Shown one piece after another: positions 1-5,675 of a stretch of DNA of 9,656 nt; within the stretch, counting starts at the first letter, position 1; each line of letters opens with the position of its first letter. This DNA is from Actinomycetes bacterium (GTDB lineage Bacteria > Actinomycetota > Acidimicrobiia > Acidimicrobiales > Acidimicrobiaceae): contig JAKBSX010000059.1 in assembly GCA_021844725.1 (NCBI GenBank), positions 1 through 9,656 of the forward strand. The letters are read 5' to 3'. A program made the translations under genes and the position numbers. The notes under the pieces were generated by a model that worked only from the letters and a program-made list of their open reading frames with translations, searched no databases and was not told the origin of the DNA.

Positions 1-2
1 AG

Positions 3-149
3 CTCCTCGAAGTCTCACGTTCAGGGTTCTACGAGTACCGTTACAGATTGTCTGAACCAGATCCACGTCAAGCTTTCTTAGAAAGCTGCAGGCCAGCTAT
101 AAAAGCAGTCTTTGCTGCTTCAAAGGGAACCTATGGGACAAGGAGTTGA
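3..149 (+). pseudogene. IS3-family transposase OrfB fragment (5' cut by window edge, 3' broken)
   Basis: Reading frame 3 from the window edge gives 48 residues before TGA at 147-149. They match the N-terminal part of IS3-family OrfB (the HTH_21 region before the rve integrase core): a 'VSRSGFYEYRYR' stretch, then an alanine-rich helix with 'IKAVFAASKGTYGTR'. In intact OrfB the 'GTYG' motif is followed by R-x-HAEL and then the DDE core. Here the match stops right after GTYGTR and the frame ends three codons later, where sequence from an opposite-strand IS66 transposase begins. The catalytic domain is therefore absent and the fragment cannot be active. OrfB is normally made by -1 frameshifting from OrfA, which would lie left of the window. 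The family call rests on motif recognition only. Confidence 0.72.
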
Positions 150-808
150 GAGAGGGCCTTCAATGCTCCGACAAGCGTACCTTTGGCGACTTTGAATCCA
201 TCGTTTGAAAGTGCTGAGACGATGCGCTCGATTGGTCGGCCGAGGACGTACTTCTCGGTGAGCAACCGTGCCAAAAACTGCGAGGTGAACATCCCCTTCG
301 GTATTACCTTTGCCGGAACAGGGGCCACCAGCACACCACGCACCGGACATTTACAACTACGCCGGTAGCTCGAGCGGCGATGTATGATCCGCACTATGCG
401 TACCTGCCAGTCGATCTGCTCAGAGGTCTCTTCACCAAAAGCCAGGTAAGGTGCACCGCACTTTTCGCAGACCCGCTCACTTTCTGGCACGTCGTAGGAC
501 ACTTCGAGGGTTTCAAGATCGGAATAGTCCCGCCGACCATGACCAACGCTCCCTGGCTGCTGACCACGAGGACGTGAACTGGAGCTATTTCCACTATTAA
601 TGTCATCCAGCCTGTGTGTTATAGCAGTGTTTTTCTTCTCCGAAGAGGTGCCAAAGACCAGCTTGGCAAGAGTGGTTACCTTCTCGCTCAGCGCAGCTAC
701 TTGGGCCTCGAGTTCACCTATGCGAGCTCGCAAAGCAATATTCTCAGCAGCCAGGCGTTCCGCTTCAGCCCGCCAGTGCGACACATCGTATCCGTGCATA
801 GTAGCCAC
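131..808 (-). pseudogene. IS66-family transposase (TnpC), N-terminal half only
   Basis: This 225-residue frame is the N-terminal half of an IS66-family TnpC transposase. Residues about 11-50 form a leucine-rich coiled coil ('ERLAAENIALRARI', 'ELEAQVAALSEKV'), followed by the family motif 'LVFGTSSEKK' (about 50-59). A low-complexity linker leads to a zinc-binding domain with C114-x2-C117 and C152-x-C154. The conserved segment 'RLLTEKYVLGRPIERI' and the run up to 'LKALSQLLVP' follow. Full TnpC is about 500 residues; the DDE catalytic domain should begin just after this point but is missing, because a TAG (131-133) occurs where the sequence passes into the opposite-strand IS3 fragment. The start is GTG at 808 or ATG at 799; neither has a strong ribosome site. 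No tnpA or tnpB is seen upstream, so it may come from a tnpC-only (ISBst12-like) member. Confidence 0.88.
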
Positions 809-872
809 AACTACTAGTAAACACTATGGCTGTCGCCGTGTCCAGGACCCTAATGAAATAAATGGACTACGG

Positions 873-901
873 GTTTACCGAATGTTTACAGTTCAGTAAA
901 C
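873..901. repeat. GTTTAC/GTAAAC cluster, possible outer end of the IS66 remnant
   Basis: GTTTAC occurs at 873-878 and 884-889, and its reverse complement GTAAAC at 896-901; another GTAAAC is at 817-822. The pair 884-889 / 896-901 is an inverted repeat with a 6-nt centre. Read on the - strand, the sequence starting at 889 begins GTAA, and as I recall IS66-family termini commonly start that way. So 889 could be the outer end of the element carrying the truncated transposase. The other end is lost, so this cannot be confirmed here. Confidence 0.3.
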
Positions 902-1056
902 CAACACATTGCACCGAGACAAAACCTCGTCGCCATTTTTTGCTCTCTTCTCCACTTCAATATTTGAAAGGAACCGGCAGGTGCGCGATCGGGGTTCTTC
1001 GGCCCACGCCAATCCGGTAGACAGTCGCATCACTCTAAGCGTTAGGGTCTCTTTGG
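890..1056. other. Unassigned spacer between IS66 remnant and IS1634-like element
   Basis: This stretch, with the 809-889 leader before it, lies between the IS66 transposase start and the IS1634-like left inverted repeat. Frames of about 60 codons cross it on both strands, but neither shows a recognisable motif or a convincing ribosome site, so I do not call a gene. In particular, no frame resembles the missing N-terminal helix-turn-helix of the IS21 IstA found on the far side of the IS1634-like element, as a simple insertion into istA would predict. Confidence 0.4.
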
Positions 1057-1071
1057 TCCCATCTTCGGCGA
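1057..1071 (+). repeat. Left terminal inverted repeat of IS1634-like element
   Basis: TCCCATCTTCGGCGA. It is the exact reverse complement of 2712-2726. A 15-bp match placed on both sides of a transposase frame is very unlikely by chance, so I take it as the IS terminus or its inner part. It lies about 90 bp before the transposase start. Confidence 0.8.
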
Positions 1072-1158
1072 TTTTCAACAAATCCTACATTTGAGGTAAG
1101 TCCTACAACACATATATGCTGTTTATAGCTCTATGCGATCTAATATGAGGTGGGCAAA

Positions 1159-1479
1159 ATGCACACCTATAGTATTTTGTTCGTGTATATCGAAATCTCA
1201 ACCTACAAAGGAGCCAGACCTGTAAAAATCTTAAGACGGGAAAAGATCGAGGGTCGCTGGATCAACAAAGTGGTCAAACATGTTGGCACCGCTAGAAATG
1301 ATGCCGAACTCGAGATTTTGAAAAAGATTGCCATCGTAGATCGTTCTAGGCTAGTCAAACCAGGTCAGCTCAGTTTGGATCTTGAGCACAGTTCAACCAA
1401 CGGAATTTTTACACTTGGAATGCACCATCATGGTGCAGAACTGATACTCGGTGATATATTCGACTCTTTATCTATATAG
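1159..1479 (+). pseudogene. IS1634-like transposase, N-terminal fragment (stops at first in-frame TAG)
   Basis: This frame encodes the N-terminal region typical of IS1634-like transposases: a short beta-rich segment ('VYIEISTYKGARPVKILRRE', then 'WINKVVKHVGTARNDAELEIL') ahead of the catalytic core, ending in 'GAELILGDIFDSLSI'. I prefer ATG 1159, which has GAGGTGGG just upstream; GTG 1150 is the in-frame alternative. The frame halts at TAG 1477-1479. Past this stop, the same frame continues with family-like sequence ('PLLRLLTIARIMHPASKRE') to a second TAG at 1561-1563 and then runs open to 2694. No base insertion or deletion is needed to join the parts, so the two stops are point changes within a frame of about 510 codons. 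On its own this fragment lacks all catalytic residues. Confidence 0.7.
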
Positions 1480-1563
1480 ATTGGTAGATTGACGCCGTTG
1501 CTTCGGCTTCTCACCATTGCCAGAATCATGCATCCTGCATCAAAAAGAGAGACTGCTTACTAG

Positions 1564-2694
1564 ATGGAAGAGTCGCTCGGCTCCACTTACAGTTTGGATC
1601 AGATTTATAGATTTCTAGACGTCGTGTTCAAATCTAGAAAACAGATCTCTTCATCCATTCAAAGTGCAGTATCGAAGTCATATCCCGGGGCTATGACCTT
1701 CTTGCTCTATGACGTTACGACTCTTTATTTCGAAATCGACAGAGAAGATCCCGACACCGAAGGTTGGACAGGTCTCAGAAAGAGAGGATACTCAAAAGAC
1801 CACCGGGCCGATCTTCCTCAAATCGTGTTGGGCTTGTGCGTCAACGACCTCGGCATGCCGCTTTCTTACCAGATCTACCCCGGCCACACCTATGAAGGCA
1901 GAACTCTAGTTGACGGAGTTGAATTCGTTAGAAATCAAATTGGCGCAGAACAAATGACAGTAGTTGCCGATGCTGGAATGCTTTCGCAGTCCAATATTTC
2001 CCTCATTAGCGAACTGGGCATGTGCTACATTATCTCTGCGAGGGTAAAGAACTTAGACTCAGCTACAACAGATGAACTGCTTTCCCATGGCTTCACCAAA
2101 AATCCTCTCTTCGAGATCAGATACAGTAATTCCCGGCTCATAGTTTCCTATTCCCACAAGCGCGCTGGAGCCGATGCCAGAAGGAGACAGGCGTCGGTAT
2201 CGAGACTTGAGAAGCTTATATCTGAGAACAGAGCCATAAGAAAACATCAATTCCTGGATCTGAAGGTGAAAACCAAGCCTACCATCAAGTGGCAGTCCAT
2301 AGAAGATGCCGCACGCTTCGATGGCCTCAAGGGATATCTCACCAACAATGAAGACCTTTCAGTCGGAGAGGTGATCTCCCACTACAACTCTCTGCCCACA
2401 GTTGAGAGATCCTTCCGCATGACTAAATCAGATCTCAAGGTCCGTCCGGCCTTTCATCAACGATCTAAAAGAATAGAAGCTCACGTAGTGCTGTGCATGA
2501 TCTCACTTTGCGTAATGCGAATGCTCGAACAAAAAGTGAAATATGTGGGACTTACCTTTCCTCAGGCCCTTTCGATAATTTCAAAGACCAACAGCGCACT
2601 TATCGGAAATACCAGAAAATCGCACCTAATACCGCCCATATATTCAAAGGAGTTCAAAGAGATTCTCGAGAGTCTTCGTCGAAACGGCGAATGA
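1564..2694 (+). CDS. IS1634-like transposase, catalytic part (after two in-frame TAG codons)
   Basis: These 376 residues carry the DDE core of an IS1634-like transposase of the IS4 superfamily. First Asp: D50 in 'LLYDVTTLYFE'. Family signature 'KRGYSKDHRADLPQIVLGL' at about 73-91. Second Asp: D136 in 'VVADAGML'. Catalytic Glu: E281 in 'VERSFRMTKSDL', the Y-R-E-K-type signature region, followed by 'VRPAFHQRSKRIEAHVVLC'. All three acidic residues are present. The ATG at 1564 immediately follows the second TAG and has only a weak purine-rich site (GAGAG) upstream; the homologous protein clearly begins about 135 codons earlier, so this is probably a piece of an inactivated gene rather than a complete product. 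Its TGA (2692-2694) overlaps an ATG at 2691 that opens the neighbouring truncated istA frame. Confidence 0.85.
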   Translation: MEESLGSTYSLDQIYRFLDVVFKSRKQISSSIQSAVSKSYPGAMTFLLYDVTTLYFEIDREDPDTEGWTGLRKRGYSKDHRADLPQIVLGLCVNDLGMPLSYQIYPGHTYEGRTLVDGVEFVRNQIGAEQMTVVADAGMLSQSNISLISELGMCYIISARVKNLDSATTDELLSHGFTKNPLFEIRYSNSRLIVSYSHKRAGADARRRQASVSRLEKLISENRAIRKHQFLDLKVKTKPTIKWQSIEDAARFDGLKGYLTNNEDLSVGEVISHYNSLPTVERSFRMTKSDLKVRPAFHQRSKRIEAHVVLCMISLCVMRMLEQKVKYVGLTFPQALSIISKTNSALIGNTRKSHLIPPIYSKEFKEILESLRRNGE

Positions 2695-4172
2695 ACGCTT
2701 TGCACACCTATTCGCCGAAGATGGGAGAGAAAGAAATAACCTGGCCGCTTCCAGATGGCATGCACTGTAAAGCCCTGGAGCAGTTGTTATTTCCATCTGA
2801 AGATTCATCAAAGAAAACTCCGGTTCTTCCAAACTGGGAGGAGATAGCAAGAGAAATACAAACACACCGTCACTTGACACTCCAACTGTGCTGGCGTGAA
2901 TACAGAGAACAGCATCCCAACGGACTCAGTTATTCACGGTTCTGTTCTCGTTATCGGACCTTGAAAAAGAAAAATGAAGTAACAATGCACTTTGAACATC
3001 GAGCTGGAGAGAAATTCTTTATTGACTTTGCCGGTGATACGGTTCCTATTTGGGACCAAAGAACCGGAGATATCCAATTTGGTGCTCAGATCTTTGTTGG
3101 GGTAATGGGAGTCAGCTCTTTGATATTTGCTATGGCATTCGCTAATCAAAAGGTGGAGTCATGGACCACTGGGGGAACCAAAGCATTTGAATACATGGGG
3201 GCAGTTCCAATCTGCGTGGTTCCAGACAATCCCAAGCCGATTGTGACCAAGGCTTCTAAGTACGACCCGGTATTCAATGAGAGCTATCTGGAATGGGCCC
3301 GACACTATGAGGTAACAATAGTACCTGCAAGACCTCGAAAACCGCGTGATAAGAGCTATGCCGAAGGAGGGGTATTGATAGTTGAACGCCAGATACTGGC
3401 CAGACTACGTCACAGTAAGTTCTTCTCCCTGTATGAGTTGAACCAGGCCATATTGGATCTTTTACAAGATCTGAACAGCCAAGGGTTTCAAATAAGAGAA
3501 GGGAGTAGAAAGGAAGTATTTGAAACTGTAGATAAGCCAGCAATGCGTCCTTTACCTACAACTGGATATGAATATTGTCAGTGGAAGAAACTCAAAGTTC
3601 AGATGAACTACCACGTTCGAGCGGAAAATGGCTACTACTCAGTTCCTTATGATTTGGTTGGCCAGAAACTCGATGTTCGTATAACCCGTAATACAGTGGA
3701 GATCTTCTCAGGTGGGATACGGGTAGCCAGTCATCTCAGGTGTAACAGGAACGGTCAGTACAATACTGTATCCGAACACATGCCATCGAGTCACCAGGCC
3801 CAGGCGTCATGGACCCCGGAGCGTATTCTGAAATGGGCTGAAACAATAGGTCCGGCCACCCAAGCAGTCTGTGAGGCAATCATGGCTGCCCGGTTCTATC
3901 CAGAACGGGGCTTCAATCAATGCAGAGGGATTTTCCACTTGGCATCAAAGGTCTATAGCTCGGAACGTGTTGAGGCAGCCTGTGAAAGAGCAATTGCAAT
4001 TCAAAGCCCGACTTATAGAAGTGTTGTATCGATCCTAAAGAACGGACTGGATATAAATCCACTTACACCCCCACTTGTAGCTCCCTCTATTGAACACCGA
4101 AATATCAGAGGAACCCTTTATTACAAGGAACTACTTGGAAAAGCTGAAGGACAGGAGAACGTATCATGCTGA
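2691..4172 (+). CDS. istA: IS21-family transposase IstA, N-terminally truncated
   Basis: IstA is the DDE transposase of IS21 elements and works with the IstB ATPase. Recognisable sequence starts at 'ITWPLPDG' and 'ALEQLLFP' (residues about 16-35 counted from ATG 2691), normally preceded by an N-terminal helix-turn-helix of roughly 45-50 residues that is missing here. The integrase core is intact: D112 in 'FFIDFAGDTVPI', D179 in 'CVVPDNPKPIVTK', E225 in 'ARPRKPRDKSYAEGGVLIV'. The C-terminal beta-barrel part ('VRAENGYYSVPYDLVGQKL') and 'WAETIGPATQAV' follow. The frame is open back to 2493, but that part overlaps the IS1634-like transposase and is not IstA. Candidate starts are ATG 2691, overlapping the upstream stop as ATGA, or ATG 2721 inside the IS1634-like right repeat; both come from the other element. 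Without its DNA-binding N-terminus it is probably inactive. Confidence 0.88.
   Translation: MNALHTYSPKMGEKEITWPLPDGMHCKALEQLLFPSEDSSKKTPVLPNWEEIAREIQTHRHLTLQLCWREYREQHPNGLSYSRFCSRYRTLKKKNEVTMHFEHRAGEKFFIDFAGDTVPIWDQRTGDIQFGAQIFVGVMGVSSLIFAMAFANQKVESWTTGGTKAFEYMGAVPICVVPDNPKPIVTKASKYDPVFNESYLEWARHYEVTIVPARPRKPRDKSYAEGGVLIVERQILARLRHSKFFSLYELNQAILDLLQDLNSQGFQIREGSRKEVFETVDKPAMRPLPTTGYEYCQWKKLKVQMNYHVRAENGYYSVPYDLVGQKLDVRITRNTVEIFSGGIRVASHLRCNRNGQYNTVSEHMPSSHQAQASWTPERILKWAETIGPATQAVCEAIMAARFYPERGFNQCRGIFHLASKVYSSERVEAACERAIAIQSPTYRSVVSILKNGLDINPLTPPLVAPSIEHRNIRGTLYYKELLGKAEGQENVSC
2712..2726 (+). repeat. Right terminal inverted repeat of IS1634-like element
   Basis: TCGCCGAAGATGGGA, the exact reverse complement of 1057-1071. 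It starts 17 bp after the transposase stop. Homology to IstA starts within about 10-15 bp beyond it, so this repeat marks the fusion joint. It also contains the ATG at 2721 that could serve as an istA start. Confidence 0.8.
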
Positions 4173-4894
4173 ACAACCAGACAATGACGGTGCTATCTGA
4201 TCTAGGACTGAGGGGGATGGCAAGCGCATTTCGTGAACAACTCGAAAGTGTACAATATTTAGAACTCAGTTTCGAAGAGCGTCTTTCAATGTTGGTGGAC
4301 CGAGAAGCATCAGAGCGAGAAGCCAAGAGACTTACATCACGGTTGATATCTGCCAAACTCAGACACTCTGCCAGTATTGAAGACATTGACTTTCGCACTC
4401 AGAGGGGACTTGATCGCTCTATCATTATGGGCTTTACGTCACCACACTGGGTTGATGCACACCATAATATTTTGGTCACAGGTCCAACCGGCATAGGGAA
4501 AAGTTATATAGCTTGTGCACTGGCACACTCCGGTATCCGATCCGGTCATAGCGCACTTTATAAGCGATCCCCTGCTCTTTTTGCTGATGTTTCCATTGCC
4601 AGAGGTGACGGGAGATATCTCAAAGTATTACAGAGTCTTGCTCGAGCCGAAATACTTGTAATTGATGATTTCGGACTGAAATCACTCTCTGGAAACGAAC
4701 CATCAGATCTACTGGAAGTATTAGAGGACCGATCTGAGAGAAAATCAACAATTGTCACCTCACAGCTTCCCGTCGATTCCTGGCATAGCACCCTCGGCGA
4801 TCCAACTCTCAGCGATGCGGTTTTAGATCGTCTTCTGTGCAATTCCCACATTATTCAAATGAATGGAAAATCCATGCGAACAAAGAAATCCTAA
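4166..4894 (+). CDS. istB: IS21-family helper ATPase IstB
   Basis: IstB is the AAA+ ATPase of the DnaC/IstB group that assembles on target DNA and directs IstA. The 242 residues include the N-terminal helical region ('LGLRGMASAFREQL', 'LSFEERLSMLVDREASERE'), Walker A GPTGIGKS at 106-113, Walker B 'ILVIDDFG' at 163-170, the sensor-1-like 'STIVTSQLP', and the arginine-bearing 'LSDAVLDRLLCNSHIIQMNGKSMR' at the C-terminus. Length matches full-length family members, so this gene looks complete. The start ATG 4166 overlaps the last 7 bases of istA, the usual coupling in IS21 elements, with AAGGACAGGAG as ribosome site about 9 nt upstream. The protein ends at 4894; the third ORF of the element follows. 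Confidence 0.93.
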   Translation: MLNNQTMTVLSDLGLRGMASAFREQLESVQYLELSFEERLSMLVDREASEREAKRLTSRLISAKLRHSASIEDIDFRTQRGLDRSIIMGFTSPHWVDAHHNILVTGPTGIGKSYIACALAHSGIRSGHSALYKRSPALFADVSIARGDGRYLKVLQSLARAEILVIDDFGLKSLSGNEPSDLLEVLEDRSERKSTIVTSQLPVDSWHSTLGDPTLSDAVLDRLLCNSHIIQMNGKSMRTKKS

Positions 4895-5327
4895 GTGCCA
4901 GCTGGCTGAATCGTTGCTCCACTTCAGTAGTTTCTTTGTGACATTGAAGTGGAGCAGTCCATCCACAGAGTGCGCTTCGTATAATTCATATGTTTTCCTG
5001 GAGAACCCATTTCATAACGTTACGAAACTATCCATCTCAAAGATCTGCGAGAGACAGGGGTGTGATCAAATACTTCCGGAACATTGCATAGAAAGACCGC
5101 AGAGGTACTGCTCACCAGCTTGTCGTATGGCAGCTCATAGACAGAGGAAAAGAGGTCCGATTAGAGCAGAGGTACATTTTGGTTCTGCAACTACTCGGAG
5201 TAGACCAGAGGAGCGATCCTGGATGGTCAAGTTACTTCGAGATAATGAAGAAGTGATAGTTACCTTCGGCCAGACAAGAGATAATGCAGAACGTCTTACT
5301 GCTCGGCTAAACGAATTTCTCAACTAA
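4863..5327 (+). CDS. Third ORF of IS21 element: small protein with Cys4 zinc-finger-like motif
   Basis: I do not recognise a named family. The open frame runs from ATG 4863 (inside the 3' end of istB) to TAA 5325-5327, 154 residues. Residues about 60-97 hold a likely zinc site: C62-x4-C67 in 'ICERQGCDQ', then C83-x3-C87 in 'RYCSPACRMAAHRQRKR', a treble-clef-like 'YCS-xx-CR-xAAxRxR' pattern with a basic tail. The C-terminus (about 119-154, 'SWMVKLLRDNEEVIVTFG' then 'NAERLTARLNEFL') looks like a small beta-beta-alpha unit. Residues 1-58 overlap a strong hairpin and a palindrome and look non-conserved, so the real start may be later; yet between 4947 and the cysteine motif the frame has no ATG, GTG or TTG, only a CTG at 4998. 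It is co-oriented with istA and istB and lies before the repeat end, so it appears to be part of the element. A nucleic-acid-binding accessory role is a guess. Confidence 0.6.
   Translation: MENPCEQRNPKCQLAESLLHFSSFFVTLKWSSPSTECASYNSYVFLENPFHNVTKLSISKICERQGCDQILPEHCIERPQRYCSPACRMAAHRQRKRGPIRAEVHFGSATTRSRPEERSWMVKLLRDNEEVIVTFGQTRDNAERLTARLNEFLN
4915..4956 (+). promoter_or_regulatory. Strong hairpin between istB and the third IS21 ORF
   Basis: TGCTCCACTTCA (4915-4926) and TGAAGTGGAGCA (4945-4956) form a perfect 12-bp inverted repeat around an 18-nt loop, extendable inward by a G-T and a T-A pair. It begins 20 bp after the istB stop. No T-run follows, so it does not look like an intrinsic terminator. 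It could be an RNA structure affecting translation or stability of the downstream ORF, or a protein site. The function is inferred; the repeat itself is seen directly. Confidence 0.6.
5010..5027. promoter_or_regulatory. 18-bp imperfect palindrome before the cysteine-rich motif
   Basis: TTTCATAACGTTACGAAA is symmetric about CG at 5018/5019 at all but one base pair (A5014 against C5023), including the perfect core TAACGTTA. It lies about 20 bp before the first codon of the recognisable cysteine motif of the third ORF. It resembles a dimeric operator, but no regulator or promoter can be assigned from sequence alone. Confidence 0.35.
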
Positions 5328-5450
5328 GTCTTCAGTATTTACATGAGTGATCTTTATTCATTTCCGATGTGGTGATAAATCAATCAAAAAGATGCAACTT
5401 TCAACCCATGAGATATACACTGAAAAAAGTGTTGTTCACACCCTCTCGCA

Positions 5451-5541
5451 GGTGGCATATTTCAGCGAGAATAGGTGGCATATTTCAACAGGAACGCGCG
5501 GCATATTTCGCGAGAATCGGTGGCATATTTCAGCGAGAATA
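5451..5541 (+). repeat. Four tandem 22-23-bp repeats, likely IS21 right-end transposase sites
   Basis: Copies at 5451-5473, 5474-5496, 5497-5518 and 5519-5541 share the core GGTGGCATATTTC (CGCGGCATATTTC in copy 3) followed by an A/G-rich half ending GAGAATA or similar. Copies 1 and 4 are identical over 23 bp; copy 2 diverges after the core (AACAGGAACG), and copy 3 lacks one base. They are head-to-tail without spacers. Position, 3' of istA-istB-ORF3, and arrangement fit the multiple repeats known at IS21-family ends that bind IstA. It is not a CRISPR array, because there are no spacers. Confidence 0.75.
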
Positions 5542-5675
5542 CTCAATAAGGGTCACAGAAAGAGAACCTGACCTGAGTCACCCTTCGTCCAGAGCTCAGG
5601 GAGGAGTCAAAGTTTACGGGGTCTCACTTCAAGCACACCTCACTTATGGAACAGCCACCGGCACCAAAAGTACAG
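5542..5675. other. Gene-free gap between IS21 repeat end and the dioxygenase gene
   Basis: Together with 5328-5450 this makes a stretch of about 350 bp without a convincing gene. Short frames crossing it have no recognisable motif or ribosome site. Two weak inverted repeats occur (AAGGGT 5548-5553 with ACCCTT 5580-5585; CCTGAG 5572-5577 with CTCAGG 5595-5600), neither followed by a T-run in either direction. The outer tip of the IS21 element and the end of the dioxygenase transcript should both fall in here, but neither can be placed. Confidence 0.4.

Larger units (their letters stand above)
1057..2726 (+). mobile_element. IS1634-like (IS4 superfamily) insertion sequence, degenerate
   Basis: The element is defined by a perfect 15-bp inverted repeat (1057-1071 and 2712-2726) flanking a transposase frame that fills most of the interval, about 1.67 kb in all. 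Flanking bases outside the repeats do not give an obvious direct target duplication (left flank ends CTCTTTGG, right flank begins GAGAAAGA). The outer repeats may extend about 10 bases further in imperfect, pyrimidine-rich form, so the exact ends are uncertain. The right end sits directly against the truncated IS21 istA. Two in-frame TAG codons in the transposase suggest the copy is dead. Confidence 0.7.
2727..5541 (+). mobile_element. IS21-family element, left end lost, right end apparently kept
   Basis: istA (5'-truncated), istB, a third small cysteine-rich ORF and a block of four tandem repeats follow each other on + with short or overlapping junctions. IS21-family elements have the istA-istB overlap seen here and multiple short repeats near each end that bind transposase. 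No copy of the repeat core GGTGGCATATTTC, in either orientation, is seen left of istA or upstream of the IS1634-like element, so the left end is absent from this window. The true right tip may be a little beyond 5541; I could not place it because there is no partner end to compare. Confidence 0.65.

Noticed and set aside
893..1081. 62-residue frame on the - strand, and overlapping + frames, in the spacer
   Set aside because: No recognisable motif and no convincing ribosome site; the frame also crosses the left inverted repeat of the IS1634-like element, so it is probably a chance frame.
2493..2690. Upstream extension of the istA frame
   Set aside because: It overlaps the C-terminal coding part of the IS1634-like transposase in another frame and has no IstA-like residues; it is simply open by chance.
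1159..2694. Amber recoding (TAG read as an amino acid) in this organism
   Set aside because: At least two other genes in the window (the hydratase and the IclR regulator) end at TAG where their families end, so TAG acts as a normal stop; IS decay is simpler.
5451..5541. CRISPR array
   Set aside because: Repeats are contiguous with no spacers and lie at the end of an IS21 element; no cas gene is present.
5548..5600. Possible terminator hairpins (AAGGGT/ACCCTT and CCTGAG/CTCAGG)
   Set aside because: Stems are 6 bp with long loops, overlap each other, and neither is followed by a T-run.
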